A DNA stretch of 64,000 nt, taken from NCBI GenBank assembly GCA_903882285.1, contig CAIRWM010000043.1, positions 1 to 64,000 on the forward strand, read 5' to 3'. Below, piece by piece: positions 31,659 through 40,803 of the stretch. The position numbers and the translations under genes were made by a program. The DNA comes from an uncultured cyanobacterium. Lineage in GTDB: Bacteria; Cyanobacteriota; Cyanobacteriia; PCC-6307; Cyanobiaceae. The notes beneath the pieces were generated by a model. That model had not been told where the DNA came from. It did not search any database and saw only the letters and a list, made by a program, of their open reading frames with translations. Each line of letters begins with the position of its first letter. Position 1 is the first letter of the stretch.

Positions 31659-33056
31659 TCAGGCCTTGCGATTGCGGGGTGGCAGGTGCTGGCCATGCCG
31701 CAGCTGTCGCCGCCAGCGGCCAAAGCGCTCCCAGCTCAGCATCGACACCATCGCCAGCGTCAGCAACACGGCAGTGCCGGCCACTGGGCCGGACCAGGCC
31801 GCCAGTAGCAGCAGCAGCACCGTCAGGCCGGCCGTGAGAGCGCGGCCAAGCGCCAGAGCACGATCGGCGCCCCGGCAGCTGCGGCAGTGCCGGCTATGGC
31901 TCTGCCAGCGCTCCAGCAGCGGAGCATCAGCGAGGCGGGCCGGCAACGGAACCGCCGGAAAGGGGTCGCCGCCGTGGTCGAGCAACCAGGTGTGCAGGGC
32001 CTGCACGTAGCGGTCGGCGCCGGTGGCGAGATAGCAACTGCGCGGCAGATCGGCACTGCCCCCCCGGGCCGCCAGCACCCGTTCCTGCCAGTGCAGAAAG
32101 ATCTGATCGTCCTCAAGCACCGTGTGGTTGCCGATGTGCTGCAACCACTCCGGCCGCAGCCGGAGCAGGCGGGCCGGCCAGGGGGAAGCGAACTGGAACG
32201 GGAAGCGGGCGAACAGGCGGCATTCGCCGCGGCGGATCGGGGTGGCGTAAACAACCGTGAGGATGCGGGCGAAGCCCTTGGCCGTGAGGTCGTGCCACAT
32301 CAGGCAGGGGGCCCGGAAGCGGGTGAACTGGCTGCCGAGAGCTCCACGTCGTGGCCCCTCCTCCCAGAGGCCCGTGAACCCCTCCGGCCCGGCGCTGGTG
32401 AGCATGAGCTCCACCGGTCCGGCGTTCTCGCGGCGCCCCACGGTGGCGTGGTGCGTGAAGGGCACGTGGCTGACGTCCAGCACGTTCTCCAGCAGGGTGA
32501 CGGCGTCGTAAGGCAGATCGCGGAAGGTGTCCTGCACAAACCAGCCGGAGTCCTCGAGCACCGGCACCAGCGGCACGGGGACCCCGGCAGCGGCGGCGGC
32601 ATCGCCGGCAAAGACGAACAAAAGACCCTGCGCCTCGGCCGTGACCCGGGCCTGACAACGGCTGCGCCGTTCGCTCAGGGCCGCGCCCTCACGCTGCTGG
32701 GGGACGGCCGTGCACTGCCCGTGGCCATCAAAGGTCCAGCCGTGATAAGGGCATTCCAGGGCACCGGCCGCGTTGATTCGCCCTTCCGACAGGGGCACGA
32801 GGCGATGGGGGCAGACATCCTCGAAGGCCCGCCAGCTGCCGCCCTGGCGGTCCCACCAGAGCACCAGGTCCTGGCCCAGCAGGGTGAATGGCGTGGGGTG
32901 GTCGCGATCGAGGTCCTTGAGGAAGGCGACAGGAAACCAGTGCTCGCGCCAATGGGAAGGGCAGGGCGCGTCCACCTCTGCGGCGGTATCAACGTCGAGA
33001 GCGTCGTCGTACGCCGGAGACGGCTGGAAAGCTGGGGAAAGGGTGGGGCTGGGCAT
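31659..33056 (-). CDS. Rieske 2Fe-2S oxygenase, pheophorbide a oxygenase-like
   Basis: EDVCPHRLVPLSEG...ECPYHGWTFDGHG Rieske motif (CxH..CxxH); DVSHVPFTHHATVG; two C-terminal TM helices. Confidence 0.88.
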   Translation of the reverse strand: MPSPTLSPAFQPSPAYDDALDVDTAAEVDAPCPSHWREHWFPVAFLKDLDRDHPTPFTLLGQDLVLWWDRQGGSWRAFEDVCPHRLVPLSEGRINAAGALECPYHGWTFDGHGQCTAVPQQREGAALSERRSRCQARVTAEAQGLLFVFAGDAAAAAGVPVPLVPVLEDSGWFVQDTFRDLPYDAVTLLENVLDVSHVPFTHHATVGRRENAGPVELMLTSAGPEGFTGLWEEGPRRGALGSQFTRFRAPCLMWHDLTAKGFARILTVVYATPIRRGECRLFARFPFQFASPWPARLLRLRPEWLQHIGNHTVLEDDQIFLHWQERVLAARGGSADLPRSCYLATGADRYVQALHTWLLDHGGDPFPAVPLPARLADAPLLERWQSHSRHCRSCRGADRALALGRALTAGLTVLLLLLAAWSGPVAGTAVLLTLAMVSMLSWERFGRWRRQLRHGQHLPPRNRKA

Positions 33057-33111
33057 GCGTCGATTCTGCAGTGGCGGGACTAGACAGAGGTGACCCTCCT
33101 AAAGCCGCCCG

Positions 33112-33558
33112 ATGCCCTACACGCATCTACTGGTGCCCAGCGATGGCTCGGAGATGTCCAGCCGGGCCGTGACCCAGGCGGTGCAGCTGGCTCGGGCCGT
33201 CGGAGCCCGCCTCACCTTCCTGCACGTCCAGGCCCATGCCCCGATCCCCCTGATCGGCATGGGCGAGATGCTCGATGTCAAAACCATGGAGCTACTGATC
33301 GCCGCCAACCGCAAGGAGTCCGACGCGATCCTCGAGCAGGCCATGGCCGCGGCCACTGAGGCGGGAGTGAGCGCCAGCTGCGAGCGGGTGCCGGGGGATC
33401 TGCCGCACCGGGGCATCCTGGAGGCAGCCGAGCGACTGGGCAGCGACCTGATCGTGATGGCCAGCCACGGCCGGCGCGGACTCTCAGGCCTGCTGCTCGG
33501 CAGCGAGACCCAGCGAGTCCTGGTGCAGGCCCCCTGCCCTGTGCTCGTCACCCGGTGA
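33112..33558 (+). CDS. Universal stress protein (UspA family)
   Basis: MPYTHLLVPSDGSEMSSRAVTQAV; LIVMASHGRRGLSGLLLGSETQRVLVQAPCPVLVTR. Confidence 0.93.
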   Translation: MPYTHLLVPSDGSEMSSRAVTQAVQLARAVGARLTFLHVQAHAPIPLIGMGEMLDVKTMELLIAANRKESDAILEQAMAAATEAGVSASCERVPGDLPHRGILEAAERLGSDLIVMASHGRRGLSGLLLGSETQRVLVQAPCPVLVTR

Positions 33559-33892
33559 AGAGGATCCCCTGGCTTGCACTGGTCGCACTTGCCACGGCGG
33601 GCCTGATGGGCCTGCCGGGCCTGCCGCAACGGGCCCTGGCCGACGCCGGACTGGAGGCCCCCTACCGCTGCCGGCACGGGGAGCAGACGCTGCCGCTCCG
33701 TGCCTGGTTCTTCAACACCACCCCTACGGCTGTGGTCCTGGTGGAGGGCAGCCGCGTCCTGCGGCTGCCCCAGGTGGTGGTGGCGAGCGGCGTTCGCTAC
33801 AGCGACGGCAGCAGCGCCTTCTGGGTGAAAGGCAGGAGGCTAGCTGGGTCCGAGACCAGCTCCACACCTGGCAGTGCCGCAGCGTCAATTGA
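33555..33892 (+). pseudogene. MliC-like C-type lysozyme inhibitor domain protein, frameshifted near C-terminus
   Basis: YRCRHGEQTLPLRAWFFNTTPTAVVLVEGSRVLRLPQVVVASGVRYSDGSSAFWVKGR then, in another frame, ASWVRDQLHTWQCRSVN* (TGA at 33890-33892). Confidence 0.65.
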
Positions 33893-33916
33893 GCGGCCTG
33901 GGAAAGGCAGCGGGAT

Positions 33917-34747
33917 CTAACGGGGCTCGAGCAGGGGATGCCAGTGGCAGAGGGGGCCCTGACCGGCGCCGATCGCCAGGGCGTGGCGAAGCCCACCCTC
34001 GACATAATGCTTCGCCAGCCGGATCGCCTCGGGCAGGGTCTCACCCCGGGCCAGGAATGCCGTAATCGCCGCTGAGAGGGTGCAGCCGCTGCCATGGGTG
34101 TGCGGCGTGGCGATGGCCGGTGCCCGCAGCCAGTGGCAGACGCCGTCGTGCCAGTGCAGGTCGCAGCCCCGGGTGGCAGGCAGACCACCGCCCTTCAGCA
34201 GCACACTGAGCGGACCGAGCGAAGCGATGGCTTCGGCCGCACGCTCCATGCCGGCCTCGTCTTCGATCGGCAGTCCGCTGAGCAGGCTGGCCTCGTGGAT
34301 GTTGGGCGTGAGCAGGTGGGCCAGGGGAAGCAGCAGCGCCACCAGGGCCGCGATCGCCTCGGGCTCGAGCAGAACCGTGCCAGCGCGGGACACCATCACC
34401 GGATCAATCACCCGGGGAATGGCCAGCGGCGTGATTGCCAACGCTGTGGCGACGATACGGTCGCGGTCGAGCAGCATGCCGGTCTTGAGGGCAGCAGGCG
34501 GCAGATCCCGGCACACCGCTTCAACCTGGGCCGTCACTGCTGCTGCGGGCAGCGGATCCAGCCGCTGCACCCCCAAGGTGTTCTGAGCCGTCACGCAGGT
34601 CAGGGCCGAACAGCCATGCACCCGCAACATCGTGAATGTTTTGAGATCGGCCTGGATGCCGGCACCACCGCCGGAATCACTGCCGCCGATCGTGAGCGCG
34701 AGGGCGGGCAGCAGGCGACTCACGCTGAGATCAGGATCACGCCCCAT
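33917..34747 (-). CDS. thiD: Hydroxymethylpyrimidine/phosphomethylpyrimidine kinase
   Basis: [61 protein letters not shown]. Confidence 0.93.
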   Translation of the reverse strand: MGRDPDLSVSRLLPALALTIGGSDSGGGAGIQADLKTFTMLRVHGCSALTCVTAQNTLGVQRLDPLPAAAVTAQVEAVCRDLPPAALKTGMLLDRDRIVATALAITPLAIPRVIDPVMVSRAGTVLLEPEAIAALVALLLPLAHLLTPNIHEASLLSGLPIEDEAGMERAAEAIASLGPLSVLLKGGGLPATRGCDLHWHDGVCHWLRAPAIATPHTHGSGCTLSAAITAFLARGETLPEAIRLAKHYVEGGLRHALAIGAGQGPLCHWHPLLEPR

Positions 34748-34758
34748 TTAATAGCAGT

Positions 34759-35110
34759 TTACAGAACGCCCTCGTCGCGCAGCTGGGCCGGCAGGCGCAA
34801 CTGCGCGACTGGCCGCAACGGGAATCGCCACGAAGATCTCGGAATCCTGCTCCGCCTCCTACTCGAAGTGCTCAAGGGTCGGCAGGGCCGGGGACATCCA
34901 GGCGTCGCCGTTGAGCATCACCAGCAGAAAGCGACCGCCTTCACTCACGAGTTTCCGCCGCACCGATAAGGGCATACGGGGATCGACCAGTTACGCGGGC
35001 AGTTCGGCCACATCTAGCTGCACGAATTTGACACCGTGCAATGGCTGCGTCCCTCCAGGCCAGTGATGGCATCCACCAGCTCTCCGAGGGAGGGGAGTTG
35101 CGCGCCCGGC
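34759..35110 (-). pseudogene. Decayed conserved hypothetical gene
   Basis: LGELVDAITGLEGRS /fs/ GVKFVQLDVAELPA*LVDPRMPLSVRRKLVSEGGRFLLVMLNGDAWMSPALPTLEHFE*EAEQDSEIFVAIPV /fs/ AQLRLPAQLRDEGVL*; two in-frame stops and two frameshifts. Confidence 0.7.
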
Positions 35111-35226
35111 GTCTCCGGCCCCACCTCAGGGGCCAGGCGTTGTCTGCTGCGTGGGGGGAGGGGCCTCCTCCAGTGGCAAAGGATCCCACCGCGTCCCGGC
35201 AGGAGCGGTACGGACCGCCGCTTCGC

Positions 35227-35560
35227 TCAGGACGGACTGGGAGTTGAAGTAGTCCGCCAGCCCCCCTCCTGCAGTGACTTCTGAACATCGTGGGCAGGGC
35301 GACCGGCCAAGTCACCATGGAGGTTGTCGAGCTGGCTGCAGAGCTGACTGACCCCCTGGCTCAGGCTGACCAGGTCCACCATGCCCTGATCCCGCCGGCG
35401 CGCCAGTTTCTCGGAGGCCCGCTGCAGTTCCTCGAAACGCTCCACCAGGGAGGAGAATTTCCAGTAGGTGGTAGCCCAGTGACCCCGCTCCCACCAGGAA
35501 GGCGACACCCCCCGCCAGCTCCCAGACGCTTCCGGGCAGAAAGCTAAAAAGGGGCGCCAT
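35227..35560 (-). pseudogene. Probable frameshifted small membrane-anchored coiled-coil protein
   Basis: MAPLFSFLPGSVWELAGGVAFLVGAGSLGYHLLEILL in one frame, LVERFEELQRASEKLARRRDQGMVDLVSLSQGVSQLCSQLDNLHGDLAG in another. Confidence 0.5.
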
Positions 35561-35960
35561 TCCTGCGGGCGGCTGCCCATGGCCTGGTCGTCTGGCCGGG
35601 GCTGGATTGAAGGCCAGAACCGATCATTCGTCGGAGCGCAACCCACCAGGCAGAGACTGGCAACCAGGGGAATCAGCCGAACGCCGGGATGGTGCGGCCG
35701 GACAGCGCGGCGGCGGCTGAAGCCATCACCAGACTGCGGTCCTCGCAGAGATCAGGAGTGGCCGAGGTGGCGGGAGAGGTCGGCACGACTGGCATCGGCA
35801 ATCCAGCCGTTCCGAAGGTGCATTTGTTAATGGCAGGTTTCCCGCTCAACGAAAGGCCTGGGGCCCAGGAACGGCGGTTTTCCGTCCCTGGTCGACGCCC
35901 GGGGCGGTCGAAAATCACAGAGCTTCACTCTCTGCGCTCCGCTGTCGTCCGCACACCTCA

Positions 35961-36488
35961 ATGGCCCGTGAACGCAATCCACTCCAGATGCCCCGCACCG
36001 GCCTGGAAATCGCCCCGCTGGCAGGGCTGACGGCCCTGCCCTTCAGCAGCGGCACCGGCACGAGCGGCACTCCCGCAACTGGCGGCGGACACCTGTTGAG
36101 CCGCTCCACCCTCGGTGCCGTCCTCGTCTACGCCGCCTATCAGGCGCTGCTGAGCGGACTGCGCACCGAGACACTGGTCCAGGGTGGCCAGCTGTCCCGC
36201 TCCACCCAGGCCCGAATCATAGCCGCCAGCGTCTGGCGTTCGATGCAGGACGGCGCCGCCATCGGCCTGGTGCTGAGCCTGGTCCTGCTGGTCTGCCCTT
36301 GGCTGGCGCTGCCCTTGGGGGTGCTCGGAGCCGTGGGCGTCGGCAAGGCCTCGCTGGATCTCTTCCATGCGTTCTGGGATGGCCTCGACGATCGCCAGAA
36401 GCTCGATCTGCACCAGGCGGCCTATGGGGCCGGCGTGGATCTGCAACGCCTGCTGCGCCGCCGCTTCCTCCCCGTGCTGAAGGGTTGA
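35961..36488 (+). CDS. Hypothetical membrane protein
   Basis: 175 aa ORF with TM segment IGLVLSLVLLVCPWLALPLGVLGAVGVG. Confidence 0.6.
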   Translation: MARERNPLQMPRTGLEIAPLAGLTALPFSSGTGTSGTPATGGGHLLSRSTLGAVLVYAAYQALLSGLRTETLVQGGQLSRSTQARIIAASVWRSMQDGAAIGLVLSLVLLVCPWLALPLGVLGAVGVGKASLDLFHAFWDGLDDRQKLDLHQAAYGAGVDLQRLLRRRFLPVLKG

Positions 36489-36506
36489 ACCGACGAGCCG
36501 CGGGAC

Positions 36507-36683
36507 TCAGGCTGGATTGAAGAAGCCCTTCGAGGCCAGCCAGAAGCCCAGCAGCAGCATCGGCACCACCACGGCACCGAGAATCTGCAACTTGACAGTC
36601 AGGGGGGAGCGGGAGGCCTGGACCCCTGAGGTGCCGCCCCCTGAGGCACGGCGACGAGGCGGGTCGGTCGGTTGCACAGGCAT
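36507..36683 (-). CDS. Small membrane protein (58 aa)
   Basis: MPVQPTDPPRRRASGGGTSGVQASRSPLTVKLQILGAVVVPMLLLGFWLASKGFFNPA. Confidence 0.55.
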   Translation of the reverse strand: MPVQPTDPPRRRASGGGTSGVQASRSPLTVKLQILGAVVVPMLLLGFWLASKGFFNPA

Positions 36684-36729
36684 CGGAACAGAGAGGAACG
36701 AAAGAGAGAAGAACAAGAACGGAGTGAGA

Positions 36730-37020
36730 TCAGCCGCCAACGGCGCCAGGGAGGGGAACCAAGCTGGCGCCAGGAGGATCTGGCTGGCCAACCTTGCCCA
36801 ACGCCCGCGGTTGGGAGCTCCCGGACTCCACGCCGGGCAACCCCTCCTCACGGCAATGCAGCATCCAGGCCCGCTGCAGCTCGACGCGCGTGATGCGATA
36901 ACCGAGGCGGCGCGAAGCCAGGATCAATTCGGCCCGGGAGCGGCAGTGCCGTAGCGCCCGCCGGATCACACCGTCGGCCTCGGCCTCCTCCACGAGGCGC
37001 TCCAGCTCATTCCAGCTCAT
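36730..37020 (-). CDS. Nif11-like domain protein
   Basis: MSWNELERLVEEAEADGVIRRALRHCRSRAELILASRRLGYRITRVELQRAW matches the Nif11 helix pattern; no clear GG cleavage site or Cys-rich core. Confidence 0.6.
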   Translation of the reverse strand: MSWNELERLVEEAEADGVIRRALRHCRSRAELILASRRLGYRITRVELQRAWMLHCREEGLPGVESGSSQPRALGKVGQPDPPGASLVPLPGAVGG

Positions 37021-37117
37021 CGGACCAACGCGGCTGTGGGTCTCTCAGCCTGCCAACAGCCGATCGGCGGCGCCACAGCTCCGGTTGCATTCCGTCGGAG
37101 AAGGAGTCGGCCCAGTC

Positions 37118-37562
37118 ATGATTCAGAAAGACATGGTCGCTTGATTGGGCGCAGCCGGCCTTGCCGGAACGTCCTCTCGCACACCACCACCCATGAGCCG
37201 CCCTGGCCGGCCCCAGCAGCGTCACCGTTGACCGTTACGGCAACGTTTATGCCCCCCTGGCATATGCGCCCTCATATCGTGCCGACTATCCCGTTGCCGC
37301 CCCGCCGTCCCTGCCCGGCCAGCGCTACGCCCTCGTGCCGGTCTCCCCTGCACCGACCGAGGTGCTGCCCCAGGTAACGACTGAGGTGCAGCTGGCACGG
37401 CGCTGCAACATCGGCCGCCTCGTCGGGGGTGTCGGCGGCGGCGGACTGGGCTACGCCGCATCGCGCCAGGACGGACGCAGCTGGGCGGTCCCCCTCGGCG
37501 CCCTGCTGGGCCAGCAGATGGGCTGCAACATCAGCAGCAGCAAGGCCCCTCTGCCCTGGTGA
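37118..37562 (+). pseudogene. Glycine-zipper-type secreted protein with disrupted N-terminus (candidate)
   Basis: SSVTVDRYGNVYAPLAYAPSYRADYPVAAPPSLPGQRYALVPVSPAPTEVLPQVTTEVQLARRCNIGRLVGGVGGGGLGYAASRQDGRSWAVPLGALLGQQMGCNI; frame closed upstream by TGA at 37194 with no good start. Confidence 0.45.
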
Positions 37563-37693
37563 ACCCGCCACGTCCCCGGGAGAGCTGGCGGCAAGCCGGA
37601 GCTCTCCCGGACCGGCGCTGCAACAGGGACAAGCCCCGTACCGCCAGCCAGCGCTGACCGCACGAAGCCTGAAGCCCTGACCACTGCCGCCGC

Positions 37694-38770
37694 TCAGGTG
37701 CTGCCATAGGCCACCTGACAGGCGGCATTCAGCAGTTCGGCCTCCTGAGCCGTATTGGGCTCGCGGCCGTTGAGCATGCCGCTCTTGCAATCCGCTGAGA
37801 GCTGGTAGGTGCTCCCATCCGCCGTGACATCGAAGCTCACCCCGTCGGTCCCTGAAGGCTGAACCGTGCCATACAACAACTGATAGCTGGTGTTAGGCAC
37901 GACGATGTAGGTGGTCTGGTTGTCGACGGCAGCGTCGACGGCGTCGTTGATGATCGCCGCCGTGGCCAGGGTGCCGACGCCCCAGGCCGCCGCGCGGGCT
38001 CCCCACCAGCCCCAGGCGGGAGTGGCCCAACCGCCATACCAGCCGGTGGCCCAGGGCCGGGCCAGACCCCAGCCGGGCCGAGCCCAACCGGGATTGAGAT
38101 CGACATCCCCGATGTTGATCTCGCGGTTCCAGTCGCGATCAACATTGCGGTTGAAGCTGCGATCGCCGCGATTGATGGTGCGATCGCCCCCAGTGAAGGA
38201 GCGATCTCCCTGGGTCAGGCTGCGGGAACCATCGCGATTGAGGCCCCTGTCCCCGACCGTACGGTCCCCGACCGTGCGATTGCCGACCGTTCGATCGCCG
38301 AGGTTGCGGTCGCCGACGGTCCGGTCACCAGGGGTGCGGGCACCCGGCGTGCGATTGCCGATCGAACCGGCACCGACCCGGTCACGGGAGCCGCTGGGAC
38401 GGCTCGCCGGCCTGGAATCTCGCCGGGACTCCAGAGAAGGACCGCCGCCGCCGCGGTTGCCCCTCGAGCTGTTGCTCCAGCCACCGGACGGACGGGAGGA
38501 GCCGCGGTTGAAGCCACCGCCGCCACCGGAGCCATTGAATCCACTGTGGGCTCGGTTGCCACCGCCACCGCCGCGGTTGCCACCACCACGGTTAGCACCA
38601 CCACCACCGCCACCACCACCACGTCCGCCGCCACCGCCACGGGCGATCAGCTCAGTGGCGCCCTGGCCGCCTGCGGATCCCTTGGACAGCAGACCCGAAG
38701 CATCCGCCGGCAGAGCAGGCAGGGCAATCACACCGGCCAGCACCAGGCCAAATCCTGTGAGCCTTTTCAT
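37694..38770 (-). CDS. Secreted Gly-rich protein with GDRTV/GNRTV pentapeptide repeats
   Basis: Signal peptide MKRLTGFGLVLAGVIALPALPADA; Gly-rich tract; GDRTVGDRNLGDRTVGNRTVGDRTVGDRGLN; C-terminal conserved domain with two Cys. Confidence 0.8.
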   Translation of the reverse strand: MKRLTGFGLVLAGVIALPALPADASGLLSKGSAGGQGATELIARGGGGGRGGGGGGGGANRGGGNRGGGGGNRAHSGFNGSGGGGGFNRGSSRPSGGWSNSSRGNRGGGGPSLESRRDSRPASRPSGSRDRVGAGSIGNRTPGARTPGDRTVGDRNLGDRTVGNRTVGDRTVGDRGLNRDGSRSLTQGDRSFTGGDRTINRGDRSFNRNVDRDWNREINIGDVDLNPGWARPGWGLARPWATGWYGGWATPAWGWWGARAAAWGVGTLATAAIINDAVDAAVDNQTTYIVVPNTSYQLLYGTVQPSGTDGVSFDVTADGSTYQLSADCKSGMLNGREPNTAQEAELLNAACQVAYGST

Positions 38771-39396
38771 GACTTCACTAGCTCGCAACCGGCGTCGTAG
38801 CAGGACGCATCCACACGCCCGTCGGGGCCGAAGTGAACCCGCACGAGATCACGCCCCTTCAGCCGTGCCGTGGGGTCGTCCTGGCGCACGCTGTTGAGAT
38901 AGTTGGGGTTGATGACACACAGATCGCGATCGTTGAAGCAGATCGTGTTGGTGGAGAAACGGGCTGCCGCATTGCGCAATTGCCGCCACTCTTTGTCGCC
39001 GGCTTTCCAGATCGACATCGTCACCGGGTCATCGGTGATGCGGATCGTCTCGATGACCGAACCGATCCGGTGGCGATAGAGGGTGTTGGCGCCCTGATTG
39101 ATCGCTTCCACCGTGCAGCTGACCGGAGCCGCACCCGCCAAAGAACAAGTGGTGGCGAGCTTGTAAAGGATCGCCTCGGCCGGTGCGGGAGCAGCGGTGG
39201 TAGGCGCTGCTGGAGTGGCCTTGGCTGGGGTGGCGCTGACTGGGACGCCGGTCGCCGGCATCTCAGCGCCGCTGACGGGGGCTGCACCAAGGCCGGGCAG
39301 GGCGGCGCCGGCCAGCAGAGCGGTGCCCACCAGGGCCGCCCGCCAACTCCGGAGCTGGGGGCGCGGACTCAGGCGCTGTGGCAGGAGGGAAGGCAT
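38767..39396 (-). CDS. Secreted hypothetical protein (COP23-like region)
   Basis: Signal-like N-terminus; NAAARFSTNTICFNDRDLCVINPNYLNSVRQDDPTARLKGRDLVRVHFGPDGRVDASCYDAGCELVKS. Confidence 0.65.
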   Translation of the reverse strand: MPSLLPQRLSPRPQLRSWRAALVGTALLAGAALPGLGAAPVSGAEMPATGVPVSATPAKATPAAPTTAAPAPAEAILYKLATTCSLAGAAPVSCTVEAINQGANTLYRHRIGSVIETIRITDDPVTMSIWKAGDKEWRQLRNAAARFSTNTICFNDRDLCVINPNYLNSVRQDDPTARLKGRDLVRVHFGPDGRVDASCYDAGCELVKS

Positions 39397-39659
39397 GGTG
39401 AAGAGCGGAATCCCCGACAACACACGGGGCATGACTCCAGCATGAGCAGACCCACCGGCGACGTCAGCGAACCGGGGATGAGTGACACAAAACTGCGGCG
39501 AAGCAGCGCCTGTCCATACTTCGAGCGAGCGGCGCCAATGATGCGGCAAGTGCCGCACAACAGCATCACAATCCCTGTCGCAATCCTGCTCACAATCCTT
39601 GCCAGTTCCTGATCGTCCGCCCGCCTGGAAAGACGTCGCAGAACCACGCACCACTGGGA

Positions 39660-40706
39660 CTACAGCGTCGCCTCGCCGCCGCTGTCCGGCGCCGGTCGAA
39701 TGATGCAGCGAAAGCCAAGATGGCATGTGGAGGTATCGATTCCCTGGGCAAGGCGGGCGGCGGGCCGATAGCGGCGGCAATAGCTGGGGGCACAGAGAAA
39801 GGAGCCCCCCTTCACCACACGCCGGGGAAGATTGCCGTGCTGGGAGGCCAGGTCAATGCTGGCTTGTCGCAAGGCTCCGCGAGGGTTGGTGGGGGTGCAG
39901 CAATCGCCGGCCTGCTTGGCGGCCTGCAGGCGCGGGCCGTGCTCCTGATACCAGTCGTCCGTCCACTCCCAGACGTTGCCGATCATGTCGAACAGTCCGT
40001 AGCCATTGGCGGGGAAGACCCCAACTGGCGAGGTGCGCTCCCAGCCGTCGAGGCGGCTGTTGTGGTGGGGGAACTCCCCCTGGAAAGTGTTGGCGACTGG
40101 CCGACCGCCGGGATGGAGTTCATCGCCCCAGGCGTACTCGGCTCCCTCCAGCCCGCCCATGGCCGCCCGCTCCCACTCCGCTTCGCTGGGCAGCTGCTTA
40201 CCGGCCCAGACCGCATAGGCCAGCGCATCCTCATGGGCCACATGCACCACGGGATGCTGCTCACGTCCCTTGATCGAACTGCCGGGCCCCTCGGGATGGC
40301 GCCAGTGGGCGCCGCGGATGTACTGCCACCAGCGATAGGGATCTCCGGTGGCGATCGGAGCGGGCGGCGGCACGAACACGATCGAGGCCGGAACCAGCAG
40401 CTCGGGCCGGGCCCCTGGATAGTGGGAAGGGTCAGCCGGCCGCTCGGCCAGGGTGACGTGGGCCGTGGCCTTGACGAACTTCTGGAACTGGGCGTTGGTG
40501 ACCGGGGCGCGATCGATCCAGAAGCCTCGCAGCTCCACCCGATGGGCCGGAGCTTCCTCCGGATAGTGAGCATCGGAGCCCATCTGGAAGTCTCCCCCCG
40601 GAACCCAGACCATATCCCTGGCCGGCGGGCGGCCGGGCGGCCTGCTGGCCACGGCGATGGAGCGACGCGTAGCGGAAGGGCGACGCGTGGAGGGGGTAGC
40701 GGGCAT
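39660..40706 (-). CDS. Formylglycine-generating enzyme (sulfatase-modifying factor) family protein
   Basis: MVWVPGGDFQMGSD; EAEWERAAMGGLEG.EYAWGDE; GNVWEWTDDWY; VVKGGSFLCAPSYCRRYRPAAR with both catalytic-type cysteines. Confidence 0.93.
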   Translation of the reverse strand: MPATPSTRRPSATRRSIAVASRPPGRPPARDMVWVPGGDFQMGSDAHYPEEAPAHRVELRGFWIDRAPVTNAQFQKFVKATAHVTLAERPADPSHYPGARPELLVPASIVFVPPPAPIATGDPYRWWQYIRGAHWRHPEGPGSSIKGREQHPVVHVAHEDALAYAVWAGKQLPSEAEWERAAMGGLEGAEYAWGDELHPGGRPVANTFQGEFPHHNSRLDGWERTSPVGVFPANGYGLFDMIGNVWEWTDDWYQEHGPRLQAAKQAGDCCTPTNPRGALRQASIDLASQHGNLPRRVVKGGSFLCAPSYCRRYRPAARLAQGIDTSTCHLGFRCIIRPAPDSGGEATL

Positions 40707-40722
40707 GGCGGCGAATGAGAAA

Positions 40723-40742
40723 GGCCCGGCGCTTGCCGGGCC
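40723..40742 (-). terminator. Rho-independent terminator after sulfatase gene
   Basis: GGCCCGGC-loop-GCCGGGCC; minus-strand 3' flank TTTCTCATT. Confidence 0.65.
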
Positions 40743-40803
40743 CTCTGGAGAGTCTGATCCCTGAAGTTCGGGAGAATGATCAGGGACCTTGAGCGGTCCG
40801 GAA

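Noticed and set aside
31887-33083. 398-aa plus-strand ORF opposite the Rieske oxygenase
   Set aside because: Antisense shadow; the minus strand has the Rieske and mononuclear iron motifs.
38546-38800. 84-aa ORF of Thr/Ala repeats suggesting a repeat protein
   Set aside because: Out-of-frame reading of the Gly-rich codons of the real minus-strand gene 37694-38770.
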